From: Bacteroidales bacterium
GTDB lineage: Bacteria; Bacteroidota; Bacteroidia; Bacteroidales; WCHB1-69
Direction of reading: 5' to 3'
DNA length: 28,900 nucleotides
Assembly (NCBI GenBank): GCA_016290715.1
Contig: JAEEUY010000091.1
Location: forward strand, 1-28,900
The position numbers and the translations under genes were made by a program. This document shows, piece by piece, positions 6,461 through 13,794 of the stretch. The notes under the pieces were generated by a model. It had not been told where the DNA came from and searched no databases. It saw only the letters and a program-made list of their open reading frames with translations. Within the stretch, counting starts at the first letter, position 1. The number at the start of each line of letters is the position of its first letter.

Positions 6461-9076
6461 TTATTTTTTTATTAACAAACCTCGTCTTACCTTTTTATCT
6501 AAAACAGGAAACCACGTTTTTAATTGTAAATTATCATTTTTGACATTTCCAGCAACAGCAATTGTTTGGTCTTTATAATGTTTTATAAAAATATAGTTAT
6601 CAATTGTTTTAATATTATTTCCTTTATCTTCGTCTGTTCTTCCTAACCAAACTTCATCCGGGTTCTTTGCTACCTCAAAAATATTAGACAGATATTCTGT
6701 TCTATAAGCTCTCTTTTTTCTTTTGTTGGTGGTATGTCTGTCAAAATCGTCTTTGTCCATTCTCCATTTTCTGCCATTATAGTCTTCCACTACAAGGTAT
6801 TCCTTGCCGTCAATCAGTTGTTTGTTTGCCTGCCAAAACTCCTCAGCAGTACCTTCATATTTGGTGGTGCTTGTTTGGGCTTGCTGCTGGCATTTTTTTA
6901 TGGAGTTTTCCAAGCCCCATTTGTCGGGTTTAATCTTGTCCATATAAGCGGCAGCGTTGTCCGGGAACTTGCGAATATACATTTGGTTGGCGTCAAAGAC
7001 AATGCCTTGTTTGGCTCGGTTGATATTCCAGTGCTGTGCTATGGCGTTTTGCCAGTCTTTAGTTTTCATGTAGGCGGCTACTTTTTCATGCTGCTTGTCT
7101 TCAGATACATTAGCTTCTTCTTGCATACGTGGCACCACATAGCATCTGCATTTCCATCCGTTAGGCGGATAGATACTATCCCACAAGGGGTCATCGTGTC
7201 GGAGTATGGTTCCAGCCAAAGCGGCATGTTCCTCTCTTACCTTGTCATCGCCGGCGGTCTTGTATTCCCAATAAGGGAAAAGCTTGGTCTTGCTTTTTAG
7301 TCTGCGGAAAGTACTTGCACTTTCGGCACAATTGACAGCGGACTGGTATTCGGTTTGCTGCCAGCGGCGATTGAAAGTGTCTGTGATTTTGTCTGCTCGC
7401 TTGCGGAAGTCGCTGTAGTCTTTTGCTTCGTTGAGTGCTTGGTTCAAGGCTTGTATTTCTGCCAAAGTTTTAGCGGCCGAGAAGTGGAACAGGTTTTGCT
7501 CCAAGGCAGTTCTGAATACGTCATCGGGAGCATCGTAGGCAATTTGATTAAAAGCCCCTAATTGCGGGTTTACGAAGCTTTTGTCTAAAGCGGACAGCAG
7601 ATTGTCGGCGATGAAAAAGAAAAGTTCAGTATCCCAGTCTTCCGTTTCACCGTTCCACACTCTTAAAGCCAAAGCCTCATTGAGGTTGTTCTGATTTGTC
7701 AGCGTGCGGGCTTTTCCATTCAATTCCCCCATTCTGCCGGGGGATTGCACGAAAAAACGGTGTATCCTTTCCCACAAAGACATTCCTGAATTGTTGACAA
7801 GATGTTGGTGAGACGCACCATTGTGCGTCTTTACGTTTAAAGGGTTTTGCAAAGAGCTTTCAAAGGGGTTGAAAGAATGTTGCATTTTCAATTCCTGTTT
7901 TAATTGCTCATAGTTGTCGGGTTTTGGTATGTCAAATTCCTCGTAGATATAGTCGTCATCAACAGGAAGTTTGTCGGAGATGGAGTTGATGACATTCCAT
8001 TTGGTTTGGAGTTCTGTCCAATCTTTACCTTGTGATCGGTACCAGATATCGCCACCGGAGATATTAAAGCCGAAATGTTTGAGTATGGCTCTGAACTTGG
8101 TGTTGAGGATAGCGAGAATAAACTGCTTGTCGCTGGCGGTTTTGGCATCTTCGACTTCTTTGTGGACTTCTCCGAGGGAACGGGCACCGTTTTCGCCTTG
8201 TTCGGTGGTGAGGGTGTTGCCGAGGATGGTTTTGGAGATGGAAGCGTCGCAGGCGGCAATGAGTTTGTCATAAACTTCGTTGGAGCCGGTGGAACCGCCG
8301 GTGGGGTGTATTTTTAATTCTGTGCTACGAGGGTGCAAGGAATAACAGGCAGCTCCCCATTCTTGGAGACCTTGTTCGAGTTTTGCCCGGGTGGCTTCAT
8401 CGTAGTCGTCGTAGATGAGTTCACGGAATGGCATGCCGAACATTTCGGCGAACTGGCTCCAGTCGCCGAAGCCACCGCGTTTGTAGATGACATATTGAGC
8501 GGCCTTGGCGAAAAGGCCTTTGTCGTAAGGCTCACCTGCCCAAAGCATATAGTTGGCCAAAGGCTGCTCCATATACATCCAGTCTTTGGTAGCCATGGAT
8601 TGCTGGCGGCTGATACATTCAAAGCCGTCTTCCGGATGAACGTGCTTACGCGGGATGAGGTCGAAATCTATTTTATACACTTCTTCAGTCTCATCAAAAT
8701 AGATGTTGTTAATCTGAATGAGGGTATAACCCCAAGCGATGGCGTTGTGCAGCTCTTTGACAATGACCCGCATGTCGGGAGAATTGAGCAGACGTCCTAT
8801 TTGTTCGTCTTCTACCCCATCGCGGACGAAGATGAGTTCCTGGTTGAGGACGGCATCCTGCCGTTTGCCCCAAGTAGCTTCAATTTGACCGTCTAAGAGG
8901 ATGTCATCATAGAGGTCGTACAAGAGCATACGTGAGGGATTGTTGATATTTTCAAAGGCACGAATAGCCTGTTTCCACATTTGAATATCCTGCGTATTGT
9001 GGGGAGGATTGATGATGTTGATGTTGTGGACGATTACATTGTCCGGTTTTTTAGGTTTAGAATGTTTTATTGCCAT
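6461..9076 (-). CDS. Portal (Mu gp29/DUF935)-MuF fusion with C-terminal nuclease-like toxin domain
   Basis: An 871-residue fusion. Residues about 25-400 match Mu gp29-type portals (early YDDILLDGQIEATWGKRQDA, then GFGDWSQFAEMFGMPFRELI and SISKTILGNTLTTEQGENG). Residues about 400-440 are a linker; residues 416-422 (KTHNGAS) are read from an inserted palindrome. Residues about 450-650 are a Mu gpF/MuF minor head domain, ending in the signature EEHAALAGTIL...PPNGWKCRCYVVPR. Residues about 780-871 (EYLSNIFEVAKNPDEVWLGR...TWFPVLDKKVRRGLLIKK) resemble the phage-associated barnase/EndoU/RelE-like (PBECR) nuclease domains found at MuF C-termini. The portal forms the DNA entry ring and MuF joins the head; the tail domain may be a toxin ejected with DNA. 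In Mu itself, gp29 and gp30 are separate. Confidence 0.8.
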   Translation of the reverse strand: MAIKHSKPKKPDNVIVHNINIINPPHNTQDIQMWKQAIRAFENINNPSRMLLYDLYDDILLDGQIEATWGKRQDAVLNQELIFVRDGVEDEQIGRLLNSPDMRVIVKELHNAIAWGYTLIQINNIYFDETEEVYKIDFDLIPRKHVHPEDGFECISRQQSMATKDWMYMEQPLANYMLWAGEPYDKGLFAKAAQYVIYKRGGFGDWSQFAEMFGMPFRELIYDDYDEATRAKLEQGLQEWGAACYSLHPRSTELKIHPTGGSTGSNEVYDKLIAACDASISKTILGNTLTTEQGENGARSLGEVHKEVEDAKTASDKQFILAILNTKFRAILKHFGFNISGGDIWYRSQGKDWTELQTKWNVINSISDKLPVDDDYIYEEFDIPKPDNYEQLKQELKMQHSFNPFESSLQNPLNVKTHNGASHQHLVNNSGMSLWERIHRFFVQSPGRMGELNGKARTLTNQNNLNEALALRVWNGETEDWDTELFFFIADNLLSALDKSFVNPQLGAFNQIAYDAPDDVFRTALEQNLFHFSAAKTLAEIQALNQALNEAKDYSDFRKRADKITDTFNRRWQQTEYQSAVNCAESASTFRRLKSKTKLFPYWEYKTAGDDKVREEHAALAGTILRHDDPLWDSIYPPNGWKCRCYVVPRMQEEANVSEDKQHEKVAAYMKTKDWQNAIAQHWNINRAKQGIVFDANQMYIRKFPDNAAAYMDKIKPDKWGLENSIKKCQQQAQTSTTKYEGTAEEFWQANKQLIDGKEYLVVEDYNGRKWRMDKDDFDRHTTNKRKKRAYRTEYLSNIFEVAKNPDEVWLGRTDEDKGNNIKTIDNYIFIKHYKDQTIAVAGNVKNDNLQLKTWFPVLDKKVRRGLLIKK
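7811..7830. repeat. GACGCAC palindrome inside the portal-MuF gene
   Basis: AGACGCACCATTGTGCGTCT is a near-perfect palindrome identical in type to the ones in gene leaders at 9979-9998, 9661-9680 and 12015-12034. Here it is translated in frame in the linker between the portal and MuF parts. Confidence 0.85.
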
Positions 9077-9106
9077 AATGTTAATGTTTTATTGTTTTAA
9101 TGGTGG

Positions 9107-9203
9107 GGACGCACCGTGGCACGTCCGTACTATTTTTGTTTTAATGGTGGGGACGCACCATGGCACGTCCGTACAGGAGGTGCCTTTGTCAGGCTCAGGC
9201 ACC
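9107..9203. repeat. Cluster of palindromic repeats in portal-MuF leader
   Basis: GGACGCACCGTGGCACGTCC (9107-9126) and GGACGCACCATGGCACGTCC (9151-9170) are two copies, 44 bases apart, of a palindrome flanked by TTTTAATGGTGG and followed by GTAC. A third element, GGTGCCTTTGTCAGG...GGCACC (9179-9203), is of the TTCGACAAGCTCAG hairpin family. The cluster fills the gap between the 9208-9624 gene and the ATG at 9076. Confidence 0.85.
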
Positions 9204-9207
9204 GGGA

Positions 9208-9624
9208 TTAAAATTGATTTTTACGTTTGATATTGCCACCGAAAGAAACATAGGAAGAAGTTCCGGTAGTTCCGGTTTTTCGAGTCAGTCCGTCAATAGA
9301 AGCTCTTTCGGCTTGCACCTCTTTAAGGAAGGAGATAGCATCCTTGTAGGCGTCGCGACGGGATTCGGGCATATTGACAGGATTGGAGATATTGTAGCAA
9401 TTGTAGATGGCGATGTCGCGGACGAGTTTAACGACCATGGTACATCTGTCATCGCCGGAGCGGTTCCATTCGGAACGGATATCGTAGCGGGCGGTGAGAT
9501 AGGATTCTACTTCCGCTTGAGCTTCCGCAATGGCATGGAGGGCGTTGTCCTCGGAGCGGGAGATAACGGAAAGCACTTCACGATGTATGCCTCGATGGAG
9601 GTCTTGAATAGTAAGATATGCCAT
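9208..9624 (-). CDS. Head-tail connector protein, Mu gp36-like (DUF1320)
   Basis: A 138-residue helical protein. The pattern fits the Mu gp36/DUF1320 family: N-terminal MAYLTIQDLHRGIHREVLSV, the helix 'ALHAIAEAQAEVESYLTARYD', then 'VKLVRDIAIYNCYN...MPESRRDAYKDAISFLKEVQAERASI'. Length is normal for the family. Such proteins form a connector or adaptor ring below the portal. It lies between the terminase and portal genes in transcription order, as expected. A leader with the ATTGTTTTATTGATG/GACGCAC palindrome precedes its ATG. Confidence 0.75.
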   Translation of the reverse strand: MAYLTIQDLHRGIHREVLSVISRSEDNALHAIAEAQAEVESYLTARYDIRSEWNRSGDDRCTMVVKLVRDIAIYNCYNISNPVNMPESRRDAYKDAISFLKEVQAERASIDGLTRKTGTTGTSSYVSFGGNIKRKNQF

Positions 9625-9660
9625 AATTTACTTTTTTTATATTTTATTGTTTTATTGATG

Positions 9661-9708
9661 AGACGCACAATTGTGCGTCTTTACAAGGGGACGATGTGCA
9701 CATCGTCC
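9661..9708. repeat. Two perfect palindromes in the leader of the connector gene
   Basis: AGACGCACAATTGTGCGTCT (9661-9680) and GGACGATGTGCACATCGTCC (9689-9708) are perfect 20-base palindromes eight bases apart. They fill the space between the stop of the 9709-9942 gene, which they touch, and the leader of the 9208-9624 gene. Confidence 0.9.
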
Positions 9709-9942
9709 TTACCGAGTGTAATAGATACAAATTTTAGTAAGTTCGTAATGGTTTTTGAGACGAGGGTGCAGCACCTTCTTGGCGATGAGCCAATTGATGT
9801 GAGAGCGGTCGTAGACCCTTATTTTGTTGAATACTTGTATAACAAAGTGTTGTTTTCCTGTTAATTTTTTCATCCTGTCGGCATGACGGATGGCGTTTCG
9901 TACCTGCATGTACCTGAAAAATCGTTTCCATACTTTAATCAT
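9709..9942 (-). CDS. Small basic hypothetical phage protein
   Basis: A 77-residue, strongly basic protein (MIKVWKRFFRYMQVRNAIRH...). The DRMKKLTGKQHFVIQVFNKIRVYDRSHINWL segment is reminiscent of small structural-region proteins in Bacteroidota Mu-like prophages, but no family could be named. It sits between the large terminase and connector genes on the same strand, with a palindromic leader in front. A head-assembly accessory or DNA-binding role is only inferred from charge and place. Confidence 0.55.
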   Translation of the reverse strand: MIKVWKRFFRYMQVRNAIRHADRMKKLTGKQHFVIQVFNKIRVYDRSHINWLIAKKVLHPRLKNHYELTKICIYYTR

Positions 9943-9978
9943 TTTTGTTTATTTTAATTTGTTGTTTGTTTTATTTGG

Positions 9979-9998
9979 AGACGCACCATTGTGCGTCT
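9979..9998. repeat. GACGCAC palindrome in gene leader
   Basis: AGACGCACCATTGTGCGTCT, followed by TTTAC, lies in the 62-base gap between the terminase stop and the ATG of the 9709-9942 gene. Confidence 0.85.
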
Positions 9999-10004
9999 TT
10001 ACAT

Positions 10005-11540
10005 TTATACTCTACGTTTGTTTTTAGGTCTGTTGCCGATGAGCAGCTGTTCGGCGGAAGTTTGTCTTAATTTTTGAGTTGCGATAAAGACGGCACCTTC
10101 GACAGCATCTACGCCGTCGGCAGGAGCTTTTAGTTGCGGGGTGATGAGGAGGAATTGTTCCTCAAGCCGCTGCATGTGAGGATTGCTGTGTTCAGCTTCG
10201 TTGAAGAGGAGTCTTCCATTGCGGTTGAGGGGTTCGAGGTTGCCTTCAATACGGCTGAATTTGTCGGGCTTAATTCTTGTATCGGGAACAATATTGAGAT
10301 AATAGCCTTTTTCTTTGGCTTTTGCAACAAACAAAGGGATAAATACCTGTTGATAAAAGGGGTCTTGTAGTTTGTTGTTTTCAATAAAGTTGTAGATTTG
10401 AGCAGAGGTGGTGCCGAGTTGTTGGTTGATGAGGTAGAACCAATCGACAAATTCTGCGTTGGTGGCTCTATCTACGCGGCAGGCAATGACATAGTAAATA
10501 CCGTCCAAAACACCAATAGCGGCAATGGCTTTCATGGAGCCTGCTTTGTTTTTGGAGTTGGAGGGAGAAGGGTCACCATAGACGATAATGTGTTTGAAGC
10601 GGTTTAAGTTGGGTATTTTGGCGAAGGTGAGTTCTTTGAAGACGTCACCTTCGGAGAGAGGATTGTTGAAGTATTCCTGTTGAGCGGCACGGGTGGAGAT
10701 TTTGGAAAGGATAAAGTCGATATCCTCTTCGGTGTTTTTGCTCCAAGAGCTCTTGCCGTGTTTGTCGCGGATGTTGACAATGTCGAACTTGTCGGCGACT
10801 TTACCGGCACGGGCGATGCAACAGTCTTTGGCGATAATGTTGCCATTGAACAGTATGCGGGCGTCACCTGATACTGATATTGTCGGAATTAAGGCTTGTT
10901 CTATCCAGTCCCATTTTTGCTTGATACGGTCGGGATTTCGGCATTCCTCGTCGGTATCGATATCGTCAATGAGAATGAAATCAGGGCGTTTGGCTTCGTT
11001 GCGGGTACCACGGGGCGACTGCCCTGCACCCAATGCCCGGAAAGAGCAACCGCATTTGGCAATAAATTCATTGGCTTCCCAGTGGCCGATGGTTTGCTGT
11101 TCGCCGTAGTCGTTGATGATGCGGAGATTTTTTTCCAACTGCATCATAAAAGGCAAGAGCAGTCTGCAGGCATTGTCGAAGGAGCTGGAGACGAGGAGGA
11201 AATTGCACACTTTTCCGGTTAAGGCAAGATATAAGACTTCGAACATGGAGCGGGCGGATTTTGCCAACTCTCTACTCCACGCCCGGACTTCGTACCAACG
11301 GGGATGAGCGAGGAGGCGTTTGGTGGCGGAGATATGAAATGAAGCCGGTTCGGCCGTGCAATATTTGGGGAAATAGTATTTGAACCAGTCTTCGGGAGAT
11401 GCTTCCAAGCGGGTGATGCGTTGCTGCTTCTGGAATTCGGTTTCGGAAGAGTCAACTTCCACATCGGCAATAAACTGATTGTAGTAGGCTTCCCAGTCTT
11501 GCAGGAGCTGCTTGTCGGTAGGTTTTCTGAGCTTGGCCAT
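10005..11540 (-). CDS. Terminase large subunit, Mu gp28-like
   Basis: A 511-residue terminase. The start is the ATG at 11540, which overlaps the small-subunit stop by one base (TAATG), a typical coupled arrangement. The ATPase domain shows a deviant Walker A-like segment (WSRELAKSARSMF, about residues 88-100) and a clear Walker B (FILIDDID, about 188-195), followed by a coupling motif (ILFNGNII). The nuclease domain starts at VYGDPS (about 320-325); E387 and the DGVDAVEG region (about 475-482) can supply the other acidic residues of an RNase H-like site. The enzyme packages phage DNA through the portal; in Mu-like phages it packages from integrated genomes by headful. Confidence 0.9.
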   Translation of the reverse strand: MAKLRKPTDKQLLQDWEAYYNQFIADVEVDSSETEFQKQQRITRLEASPEDWFKYYFPKYCTAEPASFHISATKRLLAHPRWYEVRAWSRELAKSARSMFEVLYLALTGKVCNFLLVSSSFDNACRLLLPFMMQLEKNLRIINDYGEQQTIGHWEANEFIAKCGCSFRALGAGQSPRGTRNEAKRPDFILIDDIDTDEECRNPDRIKQKWDWIEQALIPTISVSGDARILFNGNIIAKDCCIARAGKVADKFDIVNIRDKHGKSSWSKNTEEDIDFILSKISTRAAQQEYFNNPLSEGDVFKELTFAKIPNLNRFKHIIVYGDPSPSNSKNKAGSMKAIAAIGVLDGIYYVIACRVDRATNAEFVDWFYLINQQLGTTSAQIYNFIENNKLQDPFYQQVFIPLFVAKAKEKGYYLNIVPDTRIKPDKFSRIEGNLEPLNRNGRLLFNEAEHSNPHMQRLEEQFLLITPQLKAPADGVDAVEGAVFIATQKLRQTSAEQLLIGNRPKNKRRV

Positions 11541-11986
11541 TATAAACAAGATTTGATATAAGCGTTGAACAATTTGGCGACATCTTTGCTAAGTTCGAAG
11601 CCGGATGTTTTTCTTACGAAAGCAAGAAATTCTTTGCCTGTAGCCATTTTTTCTGCGATATTGGTTTCTGTTTCGAGATTTTTGATGGCGACGGTAAGTT
11701 TTAGAATGGCATCGGCTTCCTTAGAGGTGGCGAATTTTTGGTCTTCTTTGTTTTCGATGGCATCGTTGAGGAGTCGCAACTGTTTGTAAAGGCGAGCGAG
11801 TTGTTCCTCCTTGCCTATCAATAAAGAAGCTTGCAATTCCTGCCATTTGCCGTCTTTGACCCATTTGCAGATGGTTACTTTGGAGACGCCAACTTTTTCA
11901 GCGATTTCGGCTTGCGTGATTCCGGGATCGTTGAGAAAGAGTTGTTTGGCGTAATCTTTTTTTTGTTCAATGGTTAGGTTTGTCAT
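11540..11986 (-). CDS. Terminase small subunit-like HTH protein
   Basis: A 148-residue protein, starting at the ATG preceded by the common AT-rich leader rather than at a longer non-ATG frame start. Residues about 5-50 are a helix-turn-helix of terminase small subunit type (YAKQLFLNDPGITQAEIAEK then VGVSKVTICKWVKDGKW). The rest is helical and coiled-coil-like (QLARLYKQLRLLNDAIENKE). It recognises DNA for packaging and regulates the large subunit. It is the first gene of the minus-strand arm and is joined to the large subunit by TAATG. A palindromic leader lies upstream. Confidence 0.75.
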   Translation of the reverse strand: MTNLTIEQKKDYAKQLFLNDPGITQAEIAEKVGVSKVTICKWVKDGKWQELQASLLIGKEEQLARLYKQLRLLNDAIENKEDQKFATSKEADAILKLTVAIKNLETETNIAEKMATGKEFLAFVRKTSGFELSKDVAKLFNAYIKSCL

Positions 11987-12014
11987 AATGTTAAGTTTTA
12001 TTGTTTTATTGATG

Positions 12015-12094
12015 AGACGCACGATTGTGCGTCTTTACAAGGGAACGATGTACACATCGTTCTTACAGTGGTGCCTTCGACAAGCTCAGGCACC
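12015..12094. repeat. Three palindromes in the divergent intergenic region
   Basis: AGACGCACGATTGTGCGTCT (12015-12034), GAACGATGTACACATCGTTC (12043-12062, perfect) and GGTGCC-TTCGACAAGCTCA-GGCACC (12070-12094) follow one another. This cluster holds all three families in tandem, in the 5' leader of the minus-strand arm and downstream of its promoter box. Confidence 0.9.
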
Positions 12095-12131
12095 GGTTTT
12101 GGGCAGGCTGAGCCGCGAGTGAAATCCGGAG

Positions 12132-12140
12132 GCAAAAGTA
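12132..12140 (-). promoter_or_regulatory. -7 box for the minus-strand head arm
   Basis: On the minus strand it reads TACTTTTGC, matching TAnnTTTGC. A transcript from here would carry the palindrome cluster at 12015-12094 in its roughly 140-base leader before the small terminase ATG at 11986. Confidence 0.5.
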
Positions 12141-12234
12141 CAAGGATTTACATCTATTTTTATTAAATGAAAATACGGTATATATAATTATATTGCAAGT
12201 ATATACAATATAAAAATAAAGGAAAAAAGGGTGA

Positions 12235-12243
12235 TAATTTTGC
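12235..12243 (+). promoter_or_regulatory. -7 box for the plus-strand late arm
   Basis: TAATTTTGC matches TAnnTTTGC and ends 21 bases before the ATG of the protease gene. Upstream, ATATTG...CAATAT (about 12190-12211) forms short inverted arms around TATATAC and could be an operator; that part is weak. No good -33 element was seen, which would fit a promoter needing a phage activator. Confidence 0.5.
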
Positions 12244-12264
12244 CAAAAATTGAGGAAAGGAAAA

Positions 12265-13365
12265 ATGGCAAAGGAAAAATGTGAATACTATTTGTACGGC
12301 ATTATTGGCAGGTATATGGATATAGACACCAATGTGTTGATAGCAGACATAGAGGGCAAGAGGAAGGAAGGAGCCACTGCTATCACCTTTTACGTTAACA
12401 GCGACGGGGGTGAAGTGAGTCAAGGCAATGCCTTATATAACTATTTAGACCGTACGGATATAGAAGTGGAATGGATAGTTGACGGGATAGCAGCGAGCAT
12501 GATGGCGGTATTGCTATCGAATCCGAAGCACAAAGTAAAGGCGGCCAAGCATGCGAAATTTATGTATCACCGGGTGAGCGGCTATACGTATGGCAACAGC
12601 GATGAGACACGTGCTGCAGCGGAAATGATGGACGGATTTGAAACAACCTTGATAGAGATGCTGTCGGAACGTATGGGTAAGAGTGAGGAAGAAGTCCGCA
12701 AGCAGTTTTTTGACGGATTGGACCATTGGCTGAGTGCGAAAGAAGCGAAGGCGATGGGCTTGTGCGATGAGATAATAGAGCGAAACAAAAGTATAAAGGA
12801 ATTGAAAAACATTACGGACAGCCGTAGTGCCTACAATTATTATAATAATCAAATAACAAATTTAAATTTAAACAAACAGCAAATGGATGACTTTTTAAAG
12901 ACAGTCGCCACGGCCTTGAATATGGGCAACGCGTCAGAAAAAGAGGTGTTGGCACGTGTTCAGAGCCTGAGCGAGAAGGAACAGACTCTGCAAAATTCCT
13001 TGCAGGCAGAGCAAAAGAAAAACGAAGAACTCTCCAAGAAAATAGAAGCGATGGAGAAAAGCAAGGTTAAAAACTTGATAGATGCTGCCATAGCAGACAA
13101 ACGTATAGGCGAAGACGACAGAGCAACCTATACCAAGTTGGCAGAGCAGGACTATGAAAACACAGAAAAAGTGTTGAACAAGTTAGCAGCCGTACCGAGA
13201 GTAAAGGCCGGTCTTGCACAAGAGGAGAAATTGCCAAAAGGTGAAGAAAATTGGGGCTTTGACGAATATCACCGCAGCGGCAGATTGGAAAATTTAAAAA
13301 ATAGTAATCCGGAGAGATACGCAGAACTTTTCAAAGCGAAGTTCGGTTTCGACCCTAAAAATTAA
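12265..13365 (+). CDS. ClpP-like prohead protease with C-terminal scaffold domain
   Basis: A 366-residue protein starting at the ATG behind GGAAAGG. Residues 1-175 are a ClpP-fold (S14) protease: oxyanion region NSDGGEV, nucleophile Ser78 in GIAASMMAVL, His102 in KFMYHRVSG, and a probable acid Asp153 in LDHWLSAKEAKAMGLCDEI. Residues about 207-366 are helical and charged, with a coiled coil (QSLSEKEQTLQNSLQAEQKK) as expected for a fused scaffold. Such proteins scaffold the procapsid, then cleave the scaffold during maturation. An in-frame ATG at 12883 (Met207) could start a free scaffold, like the I/Z pair in Mu. It is the first late gene, followed by decoration and capsid genes. Confidence 0.85.
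   Translation: MAKEKCEYYLYGIIGRYMDIDTNVLIADIEGKRKEGATAITFYVNSDGGEVSQGNALYNYLDRTDIEVEWIVDGIAASMMAVLLSNPKHKVKAAKHAKFMYHRVSGYTYGNSDETRAAAEMMDGFETTLIEMLSERMGKSEEEVRKQFFDGLDHWLSAKEAKAMGLCDEIIERNKSIKELKNITDSRSAYNYYNNQITNLNLNKQQMDDFLKTVATALNMGNASEKEVLARVQSLSEKEQTLQNSLQAEQKKNEELSKKIEAMEKSKVKNLIDAAIADKRIGEDDRATYTKLAEQDYENTEKVLNKLAAVPRVKAGLAQEEKLPKGEENWGFDEYHRSGRLENLKNSNPERYAELFKAKFGFDPKN
12883..13365 (+). CDS. Possible nested scaffold start within the protease gene
   Basis: The ATG at 12883 (MDDFLKTVATALNMG...) is in frame with the protease and is preceded by an AT-rich run (TTTAAATTTAAACAAACAGC) like the leaders of other genes here. It lies exactly where the ClpP fold ends and the coiled-coil scaffold begins. 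A 160-residue separate scaffold product is plausible, as with Mu gpZ inside gpI, but is not proven by sequence. Confidence 0.35.
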   Translation: MDDFLKTVATALNMGNASEKEVLARVQSLSEKEQTLQNSLQAEQKKNEELSKKIEAMEKSKVKNLIDAAIADKRIGEDDRATYTKLAEQDYENTEKVLNKLAAVPRVKAGLAQEEKLPKGEENWGFDEYHRSGRLENLKNSNPERYAELFKAKFGFDPKN

Positions 13366-13371
13366 GAAATT

Positions 13372-13764
13372 ATGTGGATAAACAAAGAAAACAACGCAAG
13401 TTACAATTTTAAGGCACCGGAAATAGAAGGAGATGCCGGCAAAAAAACGGAAGTAATGTTTCCGACAGTAGAAAAAACAACGCCGACATTGTCAAGCAAT
13501 GCAGCGACAGTGAAGGTGGAAAGAGACACCACGATAGTGGATTTAGGCAGTTTGAGTGCAGCAGCCACATTAACACTCACCCCGGGTGACAACTTGGGAG
13601 CAGGAGCCAAGGTGGTGGTGAAATCAACCAGTGACGGCACCGCCAGAAATGTTACTGTGAAAAAAGATGCCAGCACAACAGTAGGCACCATTGCCGGTAC
13701 AGCTTCCACCACCGTTGCCAAAATAGTGGTATGGGACGGCAGTGCATGGATACTTTGCAATTAA
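13372..13764 (+). CDS. Capsid decoration-like / head fibre protein
   Basis: A 130-residue protein. After an N-terminal arm it is a small beta-sandwich-like sequence rich in Thr, Val, Ala and Gly (DLGSLSAAATLTLTPGDNLG, then VVVKSTSDGTARNVTVKKDA), ending GTASTTVAKIVVWDGSAWIL. The compact beta domain between the protease/scaffold and major capsid genes matches the usual site of decoration or head-stabilising proteins. Its specific family is not certain. It follows the protease stop by six bases. Confidence 0.55.
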   Translation: MWINKENNASYNFKAPEIEGDAGKKTEVMFPTVEKTTPTLSSNAATVKVERDTTIVDLGSLSAAATLTLTPGDNLGAGAKVVVKSTSDGTARNVTVKKDASTTVGTIAGTASTTVAKIVVWDGSAWILCN

Positions 13765-13794
13765 AAAAAACCATTAACAAATAACAAAAAAGAG

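Noticed and set aside
6363..6578. Plus-strand ORF after the TACTTTTGC box at 6341
   Set aside because: Overlaps the toxin-like C-terminus in antisense and lacks protein-like sequence; the box was kept only as a weak regulatory candidate.
6734..7300. A 188-residue plus-strand frame with hydrophobic segments
   Set aside because: It is a shadow of the portal-MuF gene on the other strand, which has clear family motifs; no promoter or leader supports it.
9160..9864. A 234-residue plus-strand frame
   Set aside because: It runs through palindromes and is antisense to the connector gene; composition is that of a shadow.
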